This document shows, one piece after another, positions 52,633-62,526 of a DNA stretch of 64,000 bases; within the stretch, counting starts at the first letter, position 1; each line of letters starts with the position of its first letter. Under the pieces are notes generated by a model. The model was not told the origin of the DNA and did not search any database. It saw only the letters and a list, made by a program, of their open reading frames with translations. Source of the DNA: Tritrichomonas musculus (taxonomy: Eukaryota; Parabasalia; Tritrichomonadida; Tritrichomonadidae); NCBI GenBank assembly GCA_039105265.1, contig JAPFFF010000001.1, positions 10,664,001-10,728,000 on the forward strand, in the 5' to 3' direction. The translations under genes were made by a program, and so were the position numbers.

Positions 52633-54399
52633 ATGGCGACTCTGATGTTATCTCGAAGTGACTTTGTCAAGATTGATGAAATCAAGAAAGAAGCTCCGAA
52701 ATCTACTTCATTTCAGAATCTTGTTAACCGTATATATAAAGAGATTCCACGGTTGAAAGTTTACTCATATCAAGAAATATCAGATGCATTTTATATTCAT
52801 GTAAAAAGCTGTTGGTTTCAACCAAATGATCTTTTTGAATACTTTGTAAGTTCAAGTGTCCAAGATTCAATCGTTGAAATGGCAAAGAATCCTTCTGTAT
52901 ATTTATGGAATCACCATTTTCCTTTGTTTATTCAACGTAAGTATCCTCAATGGAATGATGAAGAAGATAAACTACTCATTAGGATCAACGATATGTTAAA
53001 AGATCAAATGAACTTTGGAAATATCACCATATATTTTCCAGGTAGAACTGGATTTCAAGTATATAATCGTTTCAAAAAACTGCTCGAAATGCATATGATT
53101 ATTGATTATAGGAAAACAGAAACAGACAAAGTAAGTTCAGTTGATCCAATCACAAATCGAATATTTTTACCAGCGACAGAAAAAATACTATCTGATCATT
53201 TAAAAGTACTAGTTTCAAATGGAACGCATATAACTAAAAATTTAATTCGTGCTTGCGCAATAGATATTTATAAATGTCCATGTAACTTGGCTGAACGTGC
53301 TGTGTATCAATTGTTTTCCTATATGAAGAAAGAGATTTATATTAATGACAAGACGTATTCAGATGAATTTATTGAAATGGCGCGTAGTGTTGAAGATTTG
53401 ATAAGAAAAGGCCAAGAAGAAGATGAAATTAATGAAAACGATGATCGATACAAAGAAATTCTTAAAAGGTACTACCTCTCAGAACCTGTGTTTAGAGACG
53501 GTTGGCTGCATTTATTTGCAAAAAGGAATCGTTTTAGTTGGCGAATAGCACACTTTGCACGCAGAGGAGCGATCGATCAGGAATACGTTAAAGAATACGT
53601 TCATATACTTGCTGAAGCATTCTATAAATATGGAGAAGACTTAGTTTTCAACATGGATGAGACGTCGGTAAAGATAAACAACGGAAGTACTAAGTCATTT
53701 GTACCCATAAATACTCAAGAAGTCGTAGTGGATGCTAAAAGAAACGCCAAAGAATGCTTTACAGCAATAGGAACATGCACCATAAAAGGAGGTAAGCCAT
53801 TAATCCTATTAACAAAAGGAAAAACTGAAGCAGCTACAAGTAAATTCAGAATAACAGACAGCACAGAAGTCTGGGAAACTGGAAACCAGCAAGGTTGGAT
53901 GAACGAAACAATCATGCTAAAATATTTAAATCACCTTCATGAACACTTTGCAGAAGGTTTTCCATGTGCATTAGTCCTGGATTGCTATAAAGCTCACAGA
54001 ACAAAAGGAGTAAAAAAACTTGCCAAGAAGCTCAGAATACAGCTAATCTTTGTTCCTGCCAACGGAACAGGTACTTATCAGCCACTTGACAGAAGAGTGT
54101 TTGGTATTGCAAAGTCAATATTAAGAAGTTTATCAAAGAATCAAATATACAATGACGAAAACAGATTCTCAATTGTTACTGGCCTCTTAATGCGTGCATG
54201 GTCAAGAATAACTCCAGATCATATGATATCTGCTTGGAGTATTCCAGGATTAGTGGAAGCATACAGAGAAGTTCAAAAAGAAGAAGAAGATTCTAATCAA
54301 TTAATCACGAACCTAATGATAGAAGATTCAGGCCTAAATGATCTTTATGAAGAAGAAGAAGATTTTGATACAGAATCATCTGATGATGATTATCGTTAA
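52633..54399 (+). CDS. Pogo-like (DDE_1) transposase with Myb/SANT domain
   Basis: 588 residues from the ATG at 52633 (an upstream reading needs a GTG). About residues 105-155 form a Myb/SANT-like domain (PQWNDEEDKLLIRINDML ... FPGRTGFQVYNRFKKLL). The catalytic core has LVFNMDETSV (first Asp), CALVLDCYKAHRT (second Asp) and NGTGTYQPLDRRVFG (third Asp); the spacing of the last two is 35 residues (DD35D), as in pogo/Fot/Tigger elements. The tail is acidic (EEEEDFDTESSDDD). The frame is fully open and all three catalytic aspartates are present, so it may be active or kept by selection. I could not find matching terminal repeats around it. TTTCATATCATTT just upstream offers initiator-like TCA sites. 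Confidence 0.85.
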   Translation: MATLMLSRSDFVKIDEIKKEAPKSTSFQNLVNRIYKEIPRLKVYSYQEISDAFYIHVKSCWFQPNDLFEYFVSSSVQDSIVEMAKNPSVYLWNHHFPLFIQRKYPQWNDEEDKLLIRINDMLKDQMNFGNITIYFPGRTGFQVYNRFKKLLEMHMIIDYRKTETDKVSSVDPITNRIFLPATEKILSDHLKVLVSNGTHITKNLIRACAIDIYKCPCNLAERAVYQLFSYMKKEIYINDKTYSDEFIEMARSVEDLIRKGQEEDEINENDDRYKEILKRYYLSEPVFRDGWLHLFAKRNRFSWRIAHFARRGAIDQEYVKEYVHILAEAFYKYGEDLVFNMDETSVKINNGSTKSFVPINTQEVVVDAKRNAKECFTAIGTCTIKGGKPLILLTKGKTEAATSKFRITDSTEVWETGNQQGWMNETIMLKYLNHLHEHFAEGFPCALVLDCYKAHRTKGVKKLAKKLRIQLIFVPANGTGTYQPLDRRVFGIAKSILRSLSKNQIYNDENRFSIVTGLLMRAWSRITPDHMISAWSIPGLVEAYREVQKEEEDSNQLITNLMIEDSGLNDLYEEEEDFDTESSDDDYR

Positions 54400-54585
54400 A
54401 ACTTAAGTTTAAGCTTCTTTTAACTAAAGTGTGTCCAGAATTAGGGAAGTGAGGTGAAATGAATTTAAATTGAGAAATTTTTTTTGTTTTCATTTTTTCT
54501 GAGACACCTCAGAAAAAAATGTCACTTTTTACTTCCCTAATTTTGGACAAAAAAATAACTATATAAAAAATATAAAATTTAATTT

Positions 54586-54916
54586 GGATCAACTAAAGTA
54601 TAGTAAGGCTTTTCTGAAGAACCTTCAAAAAGTGGAAATCATTCAGAAAAAATAATCTAAATAAAAAAATTGAAAAAACAAATCTTTTTATATTTTTACA
54701 TAATTTTTACCGAGGCTACATACCGCCTAGCGGGCGTCGAGCGAGGCTGAGCGAAGCGAAGCCGAGTCGAGACCCCGCGGCTGGCGGTAAGAATCGGTAA
54801 AAATTTTGTAACATAAAAAGATTCTTTTTTTATTATTTTTATTTGATTATTTTTTCTGAATGATTTCCACTTTTTGAAGGTTCTTCAGAAAAGCCTTACT
54901 ATACTTTAGTTGATCC
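54586..54916. mobile_element. Palindromic MITE with GC-rich centre, copy 2
   Basis: 331 bp, nearly identical to 47821-48153. Ends GGATCAACTAAAGTATAG and CTATACTTTAGTTGATCC are perfect mirrors. The 8-bp duplication TTTAATTT flanks it (54578-54585 and 54917-54924). It sits between an end of the Tc1-type transposon and its transposase gene, 21 bases beyond the stop codon. Confidence 0.93.
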
Positions 54917-54937
54917 TTTAATTTATTAAAAATATAA

Positions 54938-56308
54938 TTAATCATTATTTTTCTTCTTCCTCAATAAATAATAAAGACGATTTTTTAATGCCCCAATTGT
55001 AACATTTTCTGTGAATTTTGATTTCATTATGTCAAAATTTTTCCCATAATTTTCAAAACAAAGTAAAACAATTTGATCTTTCTCTTTGGTCCACTTTACA
55101 ATTGGTCTGTCTGTTTTCCTCTTTTTTTTGTGATAATTTTGCACAACTTTTTGATAATCATCTTCTGAAATTTTTTCACCAATAATATTTTCAATTTTTT
55201 TCAAAATAATTCCTTCAGAAATCAAATCGCTAATTGTGCTTTGAATTTCTTCTTTTGTTATTGGATTTAATTTGCCACCTGAAATAAACTTCTGAATATT
55301 TTCTCCTTTGTTTTTAAGAACCAATAAGCATCTTCTTAAGAAATCATCAACCAAACCATTTATTGTTTTCATATCAAGCTTATTCCATACATCATTTATA
55401 ACCGCTTTTAATTCACCTATATTTTGCGGTTTTGCTTGATCCACTCGAAATTTAATTATTGCCCAAATCATTTCTATTATATTCATATCAGGACTATTAG
55501 GTGGCCAAATGAGCATTATTCTTGATATTCTTCTGATTGAGGCGATGCTAAGATCAGTGGTATGTGAAGTCGCACCATCCTGCTGAAATATGAAATCTTC
55601 ACCGATTGTATTAATAGCAGAAGGTATAATATTTGAATTAATTATGTTTTGTTGATAAAATTCCTGGTTCATTGATTTTTCAACAAAAATGAGGTCAGAT
55701 TTAAAATTTTTCCCAACCATTCCCCATATCATAAGAGAAGGAGAATATTTGGACTTATTTATTACGCAAAGTGGATTGTATTTGCGTAAATGATGCCAGA
55801 CACCAGGATGGTGTGCATCAAGTTCGAAACGGGATTCATCAGAAAACCCTATAATTTCAGAACTTATTTGGTCGGTTAAAATTGAATATGCGAAATTCAT
55901 TCGCATTATTTTTTGTTCTTCAGTAATTTTAGGCTCTTGTATCATAGGTCCATACCAACAATGGTTACTTAATAAAATATTATCAATGGAGGATTTTGAA
56001 ATTTCGATACTTTGGGTTTCTTTTAGTTGAAATGATAAACTTCGTAAATTTAATGATGGATTAGCAAAATTTTCTGCTAAAACTATGTTTTTAACTTCAT
56101 CATTGATTTTTATCTTAGGACCTGTTTTAAGTGGTAAAACCATTTCATTTGAATCAAGGAACTTTTTCACTGCTGAAATTGTTTTAGGTGAACATCCGAG
56201 AGTTGCTTGTATAGTATCATATGTGTATCCTGCTTGGAGCATTATTTTTATTTTAAGTCGGATGGATGTTTCTTGAAGTACCATTCGCATGATTTCGGGG
56301 CGAATCAT
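54938..56308 (-). CDS. Tc1-type transposase, DD34E
   Basis: 456 residues, open throughout. The N-terminal helix-turn-helix pair is around IKIMLQAGYTYDTIQATLGC and SPKTISAVKKFL (about 18-55). Catalytic triad: IIGFSDESRFEL (first Asp), FIFQQDGATSHT (second Asp) and SPDMNIIEMIWAIIK (Glu), with 34 residues between the last two, the Tc1 signature. A C-terminal extension of about 100 residues includes a Myb-like segment (VKWTKEKDQIVLLCFENYGK) not usual in classical Tc1. All key residues are present, so it is potentially active. It binds the transposon's ends and inserts it at TA. Confidence 0.93.
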   Translation of the reverse strand: MIRPEIMRMVLQETSIRLKIKIMLQAGYTYDTIQATLGCSPKTISAVKKFLDSNEMVLPLKTGPKIKINDEVKNIVLAENFANPSLNLRSLSFQLKETQSIEISKSSIDNILLSNHCWYGPMIQEPKITEEQKIMRMNFAYSILTDQISSEIIGFSDESRFELDAHHPGVWHHLRKYNPLCVINKSKYSPSLMIWGMVGKNFKSDLIFVEKSMNQEFYQQNIINSNIIPSAINTIGEDFIFQQDGATSHTTDLSIASIRRISRIMLIWPPNSPDMNIIEMIWAIIKFRVDQAKPQNIGELKAVINDVWNKLDMKTINGLVDDFLRRCLLVLKNKGENIQKFISGGKLNPITKEEIQSTISDLISEGIILKKIENIIGEKISEDDYQKVVQNYHKKKRKTDRPIVKWTKEKDQIVLLCFENYGKNFDIMKSKFTENVTIGALKNRLYYLLRKKKNND

Positions 56309-56518
56309 TTTAAAAAATGATTATTTTTTATCAACCTTTTTTATATCACATATCAACTTTTTAAAAGAAAAAAAAAAACGAATAAACATATCATATCAAC
56401 AAATATATATATGTAACGTATATGAAGGCGAATTTTTATCATATCACCTCACTTCCTTAATATTGGACACACTTTAAAAAAATAAAAAAAAAATAATTAT
56501 TTTTTTGAAATATCTTCC

Positions 56519-56811
56519 TGTGAATGAGATCTGCATCATGAAAGTGTAATTGTGATCTTCATCATGAAAGTGTAATTGTGATCTGCATCATGAAAATGTG
56601 AATGAGATCTGCATCATTAAAATGTGATTGTGATCTGCATCATGAAAGTGTGAATGAGATCTGCATCATGAAAGTGTGAATGAGATCTGCATCATGAAAG
56701 TGTGAATGAGATCTGCATCATGAAAGTGTAATTGTGATCTTCATCATGAAAGTGTGAATGAGATCTGCATCATTAAAGTGTGAATGAGATCTGCATCATT
56801 AAAATTTTTAA
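56519..56811 (+). repeat. 26-bp minisatellite (~11 units)
   Basis: Unit based on GAGATCTGCATCATGAAAGT plus a GTGAAT or GTAATTGT linker, 26 bp, with a few single-base variants (TTCATCATG, ATCATTAAA). It starts 46 bases after the Tc1-type transposon. No frame or gene is proposed. Confidence 0.9.
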
Positions 56812-57041
56812 TGAAAATTTTATGTACGTTTATTCCGCAAAAAAAAAATGACAGTTAATTTGTAAGGGTAATTCAAAAGCTAAAATATAAAGCAATAAGA
56901 AAGAACATTAATATTTTTGAGGTAGTTCAATGAAAATATTGAATGTTCTGTCCGTGTTTGAGTCAAATGGACATTTTTGGACATTTTGGACAGTGTAAAG
57001 TTTTCAAAATATAACGAGAAAATTTTCCTGTCCATTGGATA

Positions 57042-57716
57042 GGGGGATCAACCACCAAAAAAATGTCAGAAAAATAATATTTTAATTTTTTTAAAAAATA
57101 AATAGATAGTTTTGTTCTTCATTTCATAAGCTTTGATTTAAAATATTTTATTTTGGAATTCATCTGCACATTCACAAATGGCGGACACTTTTAATTTGAA
57201 GATATAAATTTGACCTTTTTTAATCGTCAAAAGTTAAAATCTTCAATAGAATTGATATTTTGGGAAAAATTATTCGTAGAACATGAAAATATATCATGTA
57301 CAATGTATTAAGCTAATAAAAAAGACAAAAGACTTGTTATTTGAATAACAGTTAAAGTCTCATTTTTTTTTCGCATAACATGTCATGATAACTTTCATTG
57401 TCCGCCATTTATGAATGAATTGATGAAATTAAATAAAAACAATTTTTAAAAAATAAGGTTATATTAATCTTTATTTTTTAATATATGGATTAAAATAAAA
57501 CACATTATTTATAAAAATTTATATATAGTTTTCATATGACATGTCATGATAAATACATTCGTCCGCCATTTATGAATGTACAGTTGAAATCAGATAAAAA
57601 TATTTTTTATAAAATGTATTTTTATTACACTTTAAATCCCCATATTTATTTAAAGCCAAACTCAAATTTTTCCTCTCTCTTTAAAAATTTGACAATTTTT
57701 TGGCGGTTGATCCCCC
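57042..57716. mobile_element. 675-bp TA-flanked element with internal repeats
   Basis: Ends GGGGGATCAACCACCAAAAA and, on the other strand, GGGGGATCAACCGCCAAAAA, flanked by TA (57040-57041 and 57717-57718). The outer word TCCATTGGA also lies on both sides. Inside, about 80 bp around CATGTCATGATAA ... TCCGCCATTTATGAATG occur twice in tandem (about 57379-57460 and 57539-57620), and AAATGGCGGAC occurs once in reverse (57177-57187). Non-coding. Confidence 0.8.
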
Positions 57717-58387
57717 TATTCCATTGGATATTTTTTAAAACTTTTTGAATGAAATCCGTTTGGACAGAAAAGCTCAGTATAAAAATGAAAATACAGAAAA
57801 AGGTAGTGACGCCATTCAAAATTTTGATCGTTTACTCACAATAAAATTCAATGCTTTTTTTTTTTTTTTTATTAAAAATATTTTATTTAAAAATAGCTTT
57901 TTCTCAATTATACTATAAATTATAAGTAAAATTATTAAACAATAAATAATTTCTTTGAATATATTTTGCAATTTACAAGTAAATTTTTTTTTTGTTTTAA
58001 ATAATTTTTTATATTCTATTATATTTAACTTCCATCCCTTAATGAAGAGATTATGTGTTTGAATAAAACGTTATTTAGTAATGATCAATGCTGACAAGGT
58101 AATCGCATATCATATCTACAAATATTTTTATTTATTTAAATTTGCTATTAGGTTTTAACCATATATTTTGATTTAAATTGAGTTATTTATAATTTATTAT
58201 GTGATATTAAAAAGAATAACAACAGTTCCTAGATAAGTATCAGAAAGAATCACAAATATCATTTTTAGATTAACAAAAAAAAACTCAAATTAAGAAATCA
58301 CCTTAAGAAATAAATGAAAACTTAATTCTAATGGGTGGAAACTTAGCAGAATTAAATAATTAACTAAAAATTGTAATCAATTTTTAA

Positions 58388-58733
58388 GGTTCTCCTTCCC
58401 TAAAAAAATGTAAATTATTCAATATTGAATTAACTCATAGAATATATAATTCAATAGAGCATTTTTCGGAAAAAGTTTTGGTGAAAAATAAAAATATTTT
58501 ACCTCAACGATTAAATCTTATTTTATTCAAAATTTTATTGATTTTTTAATTCTATGATTTCTATCGGTAAAAAAAAAAATCGGTAAGATTTCATAAATAT
58601 ATTTTTATTCAATCATTTGAAATATATATCTATATAAATTTTATATTTTAATTCATTTTTAAAAACGATATTTATGTATATTTTATTTGTGAAATCTCAT
58701 TGAATTTAATCTTATGAATTTGAAAGGAGAACC
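58388..58733. mobile_element. TTAA-flanked MITE, second family member
   Basis: 346 bp with ends GGTTCTCCTTCC and, on the other strand, GGTTCTCCTTTC, flanked by TTAA (58384-58387 and 58734-58737). Internal sequence parallels the TTAA element at 4828-5184 (AATATTGAAT(A/T)AACTCATAG near the left; GAAATCTCATTGAATT near the right), although the terminal repeats differ. So the two belong to one family with exchanged or diverged ends. Confidence 0.8.
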
Positions 58734-58737
58734 TTAA

Positions 58738-59710
58738 ACTGTTTTCGGAATTTGTTTTTATTGTGTCATTGACTTTAAAAAAACCAAAATTAGGATATAT
58801 AATTCAATATTATTTATCATTTTTTAGAAAATCTTGAAATTTGCATGTCGATTTTGGTATTTTAAAAGTAAACGATCCATTCAAAAAGTTAAATTTTTTC
58901 ATAAGTTTTTAAATAAAAAAAAAGTATAGAGTATATGGAAAAAAAAAAAAATTATGAGACAAAATAATATTAATCACCATTTCACATAAATAGAAAAGAT
59001 TTAGAAATCTGAGATTTTGCAGTTTTATTTATCATTATAATTGATGTAGTATCATCGTATTTTTGCTTATTTTTATGAAGGTAAATTCTCAATATAATTA
59101 ATCTACATTTTTTTAAATAATGATTAATTTTGAATTTCTTAATGGTATTTTATTTTCAAACACATAATATATTATTTTCTTATAGAAAAATTTAATATAT
59201 AAGGAGTATTACATGATATATTTTAATATATGATATCATATCGAACTTATCAAAAAGTTGATAAAAAAAAGAATTAACAAAAAACTATCATTTCTTAATA
59301 ATATTTGAAATTATTTGGGTATTTGATATTAAATAGATATTTTATTTCATATATATCAAAAATTAATAAAAATATTAATTTTTCACAAAATATCAATATG
59401 ATTATTTGATTTTCATTTTTCGGTTTTTACCCTGTTATTATAATGTTAAAGATGTCCACAATGGAATTCCAGAGTTTCAGTTTTGTAACTTTATGGTACA
59501 TGATTTTTTTCTTACAGAAAAGAGAAAAAAATTTTTTTTGGTAAAAAAATATAATAATGCACATTAAACCTCAAGCTAAAAAAAATTACTTCCGCAAATT
59601 AATTAAGTGCATCTTATACATTTATTATTTATAATTGATGAATTGAAATATTTCATATATAATGAATTGAAAATGATTCAATTTTTTTTCAAAAAATACC
59701 AATTATTTTA
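58738..59710. other. Gene-free AT-rich spacer
   Basis: No gene or element boundary seen; two TCAAAAAGTT words at 58881 and 59250. Confidence 0.4.
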
Positions 59711-60558
59711 TAGGTGGGCCACTTTTTTTTTGACTTTAAAAAAGTTCTTTTTTTCTTCGAATTTTAAGAATTATTCAGCAATTTCATAATATATATTTAT
59801 ATAACACAAATATGATAGGATGCAGTTGTTAAATTAAGTTTTGAACTAATATTCATCAACTTTTTTTTTATTACATGATATGCAACATCACAAGTTCAAA
59901 TGAATTAAAATACATATTTCTATTATTTTATGATATTATCTATGTCATACATCAAGAATGATCTGGAAACAATATAAAATAATTAATAGATTTCTCTAAA
60001 AAGTTAAAATAAAAGGTATTTTTAATTTTCAGAAGTATATAAAAAAATTGAATGTTTTCTTTTTTGATATTTAGTTTCTTCATCGCCCAGGCTTTTTATT
60101 GATATAGTTAGTTATAACATAACTTCAAAGATAAAGGTTAGTTGGGAAAACATATTCAAAAAGTTGAATTAGTTAACGGAATGATTCAATTTTGGAGCCA
60201 CTTGGTAAGAAATTATAAACGGTCAAACAATAAATTTGGTATAAATAAAGGTAAATTAAAATCAGATATATGTCCTAGAATATTGGACCTTTATTAAAAA
60301 ATCATAAAAAATTAAAATCAGCTTTTTTTTATTCAATTTTCTCTCAATTTATAAAAATAGCTTTCAAATATTTTTTATATTTTTTCCCTTATTGAAATTT
60401 TGAGATTTTTAGAAAAAGCAATATCTTAATTTAAATTTAATTAATCTATATTAATATTATAATTTCATATTATATTTATATATTAAAAATATATATAAAT
60501 GAGATATTTCATTTAAAATTTAAAAAGCAAAGATAATCAAAATAAAAATTATTTAATA

Positions 60559-61722
60559 AGAGGTATTCATGTGAGGTGACTTAACGTCTTTGATAATTTT
60601 TATAATTGCATTTTTTCAGCCAATTTAAAGTTTTGAAGACTCAGATTAAGAGGAACAAATTTCTTGCCTGTGGAGATTGTATTAACCATGCTTTTTTGAA
60701 AAAATAATGTTAAAATTTTTTTTTCTAATATCTTGATATTTTTACTCAATTTAAAATATATGCCAGATATTTAAAATAATAAAGGTAATTTATTAATACT
60801 ATAATTTATTGTGAGACTTAAAATTTTGTTCTTTGTTTTATATGTAAAAATAATGAAGATTTTAAAATTTGAAAATGAATTTTTTTGCAAAAAAGTAGAA
60901 TATTTAAAAATTCGCTCGTTAAATTTTAATATATTTTATGTATATGTTTTGGATTAATCTGAATTATTCAGTTGAGAATGGAATATATTGGCTATGCGCT
61001 CATTTTTGAGAAATGTTGATTTTACTTTATATTATTAATTTTATTGGTGCAAAATGCCAAAATCAAAAAAATGAGAAAAACTTTTTTTTAAATATTTATG
61101 TTCTCTTGAATTAACTTTGGTAACAATAATTTAATTACATTGAATAATAATAAAAAATAAAAAAAATCATAGTTCATTAATTATAAAATGCAAAATATTA
61201 GTTATAAAATTATAATTTTTTACGATAATTTAATTCAATTCATCTGAAAAGTTTCTATGTTTATTAATTAAATTGTAATAAAATATTGAGAGAATAAATA
61301 TTTTTTCAAAAAAAAGATGATTATAAATTCAATTGATTATTTATTAATTTGTATAAAATGATCGTTCCTAAAATATTGAAAAATAATTATATCTAATCTA
61401 TATATTTCTTAATTATAAAAGTTAAAAATACAAATTAATTTTAAATATAAACTAATAATATATGTATTAACTAATATGAATATTAATAAGTACATATAAT
61501 GCATATTTATTAATAAATAATTATATTTTTATATTTTTATTGAAATTATAAAAATTCAGAAGTAAAGTTATTTATACTCACAAAAATATATTAAATTCCT
61601 ATCTTGAAAATGGAGGCTCAAAGAATTATACAAATCTTTATATAATCCAATTATAAAATATTTAAAAATATAAAATGTTTTATTTAAAATTTTATCGACG
61701 AATTCTCTACATGAATACCTCT
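60559..61722. mobile_element. 1.2-kb element with 8-bp target duplication (hAT-like)
   Basis: Ends AGAGGTATTCATGT and ACATGAATACCTCT, flanked by a perfect 8-bp duplication, ATTTAATA (60551-60558 and 61723-61730). The left end continues GTGACTTAACGTC, as does the unpaired end at 19664. Non-coding and very AT-rich. Confidence 0.75.
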
Positions 61723-62211
61723 ATTTAATATTTATTTGAATTTTAAAAATTTCAAAAAAAACTAAGTTTTAATAAAAATTATAAATATAGCGATTTAAAT
61801 AGATATAATCATAATATATTTTTATAATAATATTAAAAGCATAAATATAATAGTAAATAATATTTTAATATATTTTATAATAAATCATATACTAATAAAT
61901 TTTCAAAATCATTATAATCGAATAATTGATTATTTCTAACTTTTTCAAAACGAATTTTTATAGCATGCTTCAATTGTTATATTCAAAATTTTCGGTATAG
62001 AAAAAATCATTTATTTCTTTTTATATTTTGTCTTTGATTATAATCAACAAGATATAACTTTAAACAAAATTAAATTAAACAATTAATTTAAAATTAAAAT
62101 AGATATTTTTATTCTTAATAAATGAAATTTTCTTATATAAATTGAATGATCTTTTTAAATTCTTTTAATTTTGAGAAAATTATTTCAAATATTTTTGAAA
62201 GATTTTATCTA

Positions 62212-62365
62212 AAGTCGGATTCAAAATGCTTGGGACAACATTCAATTTTTTTCAATGTTTCTCAGAAAAAAAATCATTCAGCTTGGGACAAATTGACCTA
62301 AAAGATTATTAAATTTGACCTTATCGTTTTCAAAAAGTTTGTCCCAAGCCTTTTGAATCCGACTT
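62212..62365. mobile_element. 154-bp TA-flanked MITE
   Basis: Ends AAGTCGGATTCAAAATGC and, on the other strand, AAGTCGGATTCAAAAGGC continuing to TTGGGACAA (about 28 bp), flanked by TA (62210-62211 and 62366-62367). The inner sequence also repeats CTTGGGACAA in direct orientation (62240 and 62282). Non-coding. Confidence 0.85.
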
Positions 62366-62526
62366 TATACTATTTGAATAGTTTACAAAAAAAATATGAA
62401 AATTTAAATTATTCATAAAAACTTTATCTTTAATATTTATGAACTATAATTAATATTTTATTTTATTAATATATGTAATCTATCTAATGGTGCAAAAGTT
62501 ATAAAAATTCATTGGTGGCCCACCTA

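Larger units (their letters stand above)
54427..56473 (-). mobile_element. Full-length Tc1-type transposon carrying a MITE
   Basis: Inverted ends AAGTGTGTCCAGAATTAGGG (54427) and, on the other strand, AAGTGTGTCCAATATTAAGG (56473) continue to GGAAGTGAGGTGA. TA lies on both sides (54425-54426 and 56474-56475). It contains one transposase gene on the minus strand and the palindromic MITE at 54586-54916. A further inverted copy of the TIR motif (ACTTCCCTAATTTTGGAC at 54531-54548) lies inside the end at 54427. Without the MITE it is about 1.7 kb. It inserted 27 bases after the stop of the pogo-like gene. Confidence 0.93.
59713..62524. mobile_element. TA-flanked element (mariner/Tc1-type size) carrying two others
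   Basis: Ends GGTGGGCCAC (59713) and GTGGCCCACC (to 62524), with TA on both sides (59711-59712 and 62525-62526). The GC-rich 10-bp ends stand out in this AT-rich DNA. Inside lie an 8-bp-TSD element (60559-61722) and a small MITE (62212-62365). Without these it measures about 1.5 kb. No open transposase frame. Confidence 0.65.
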
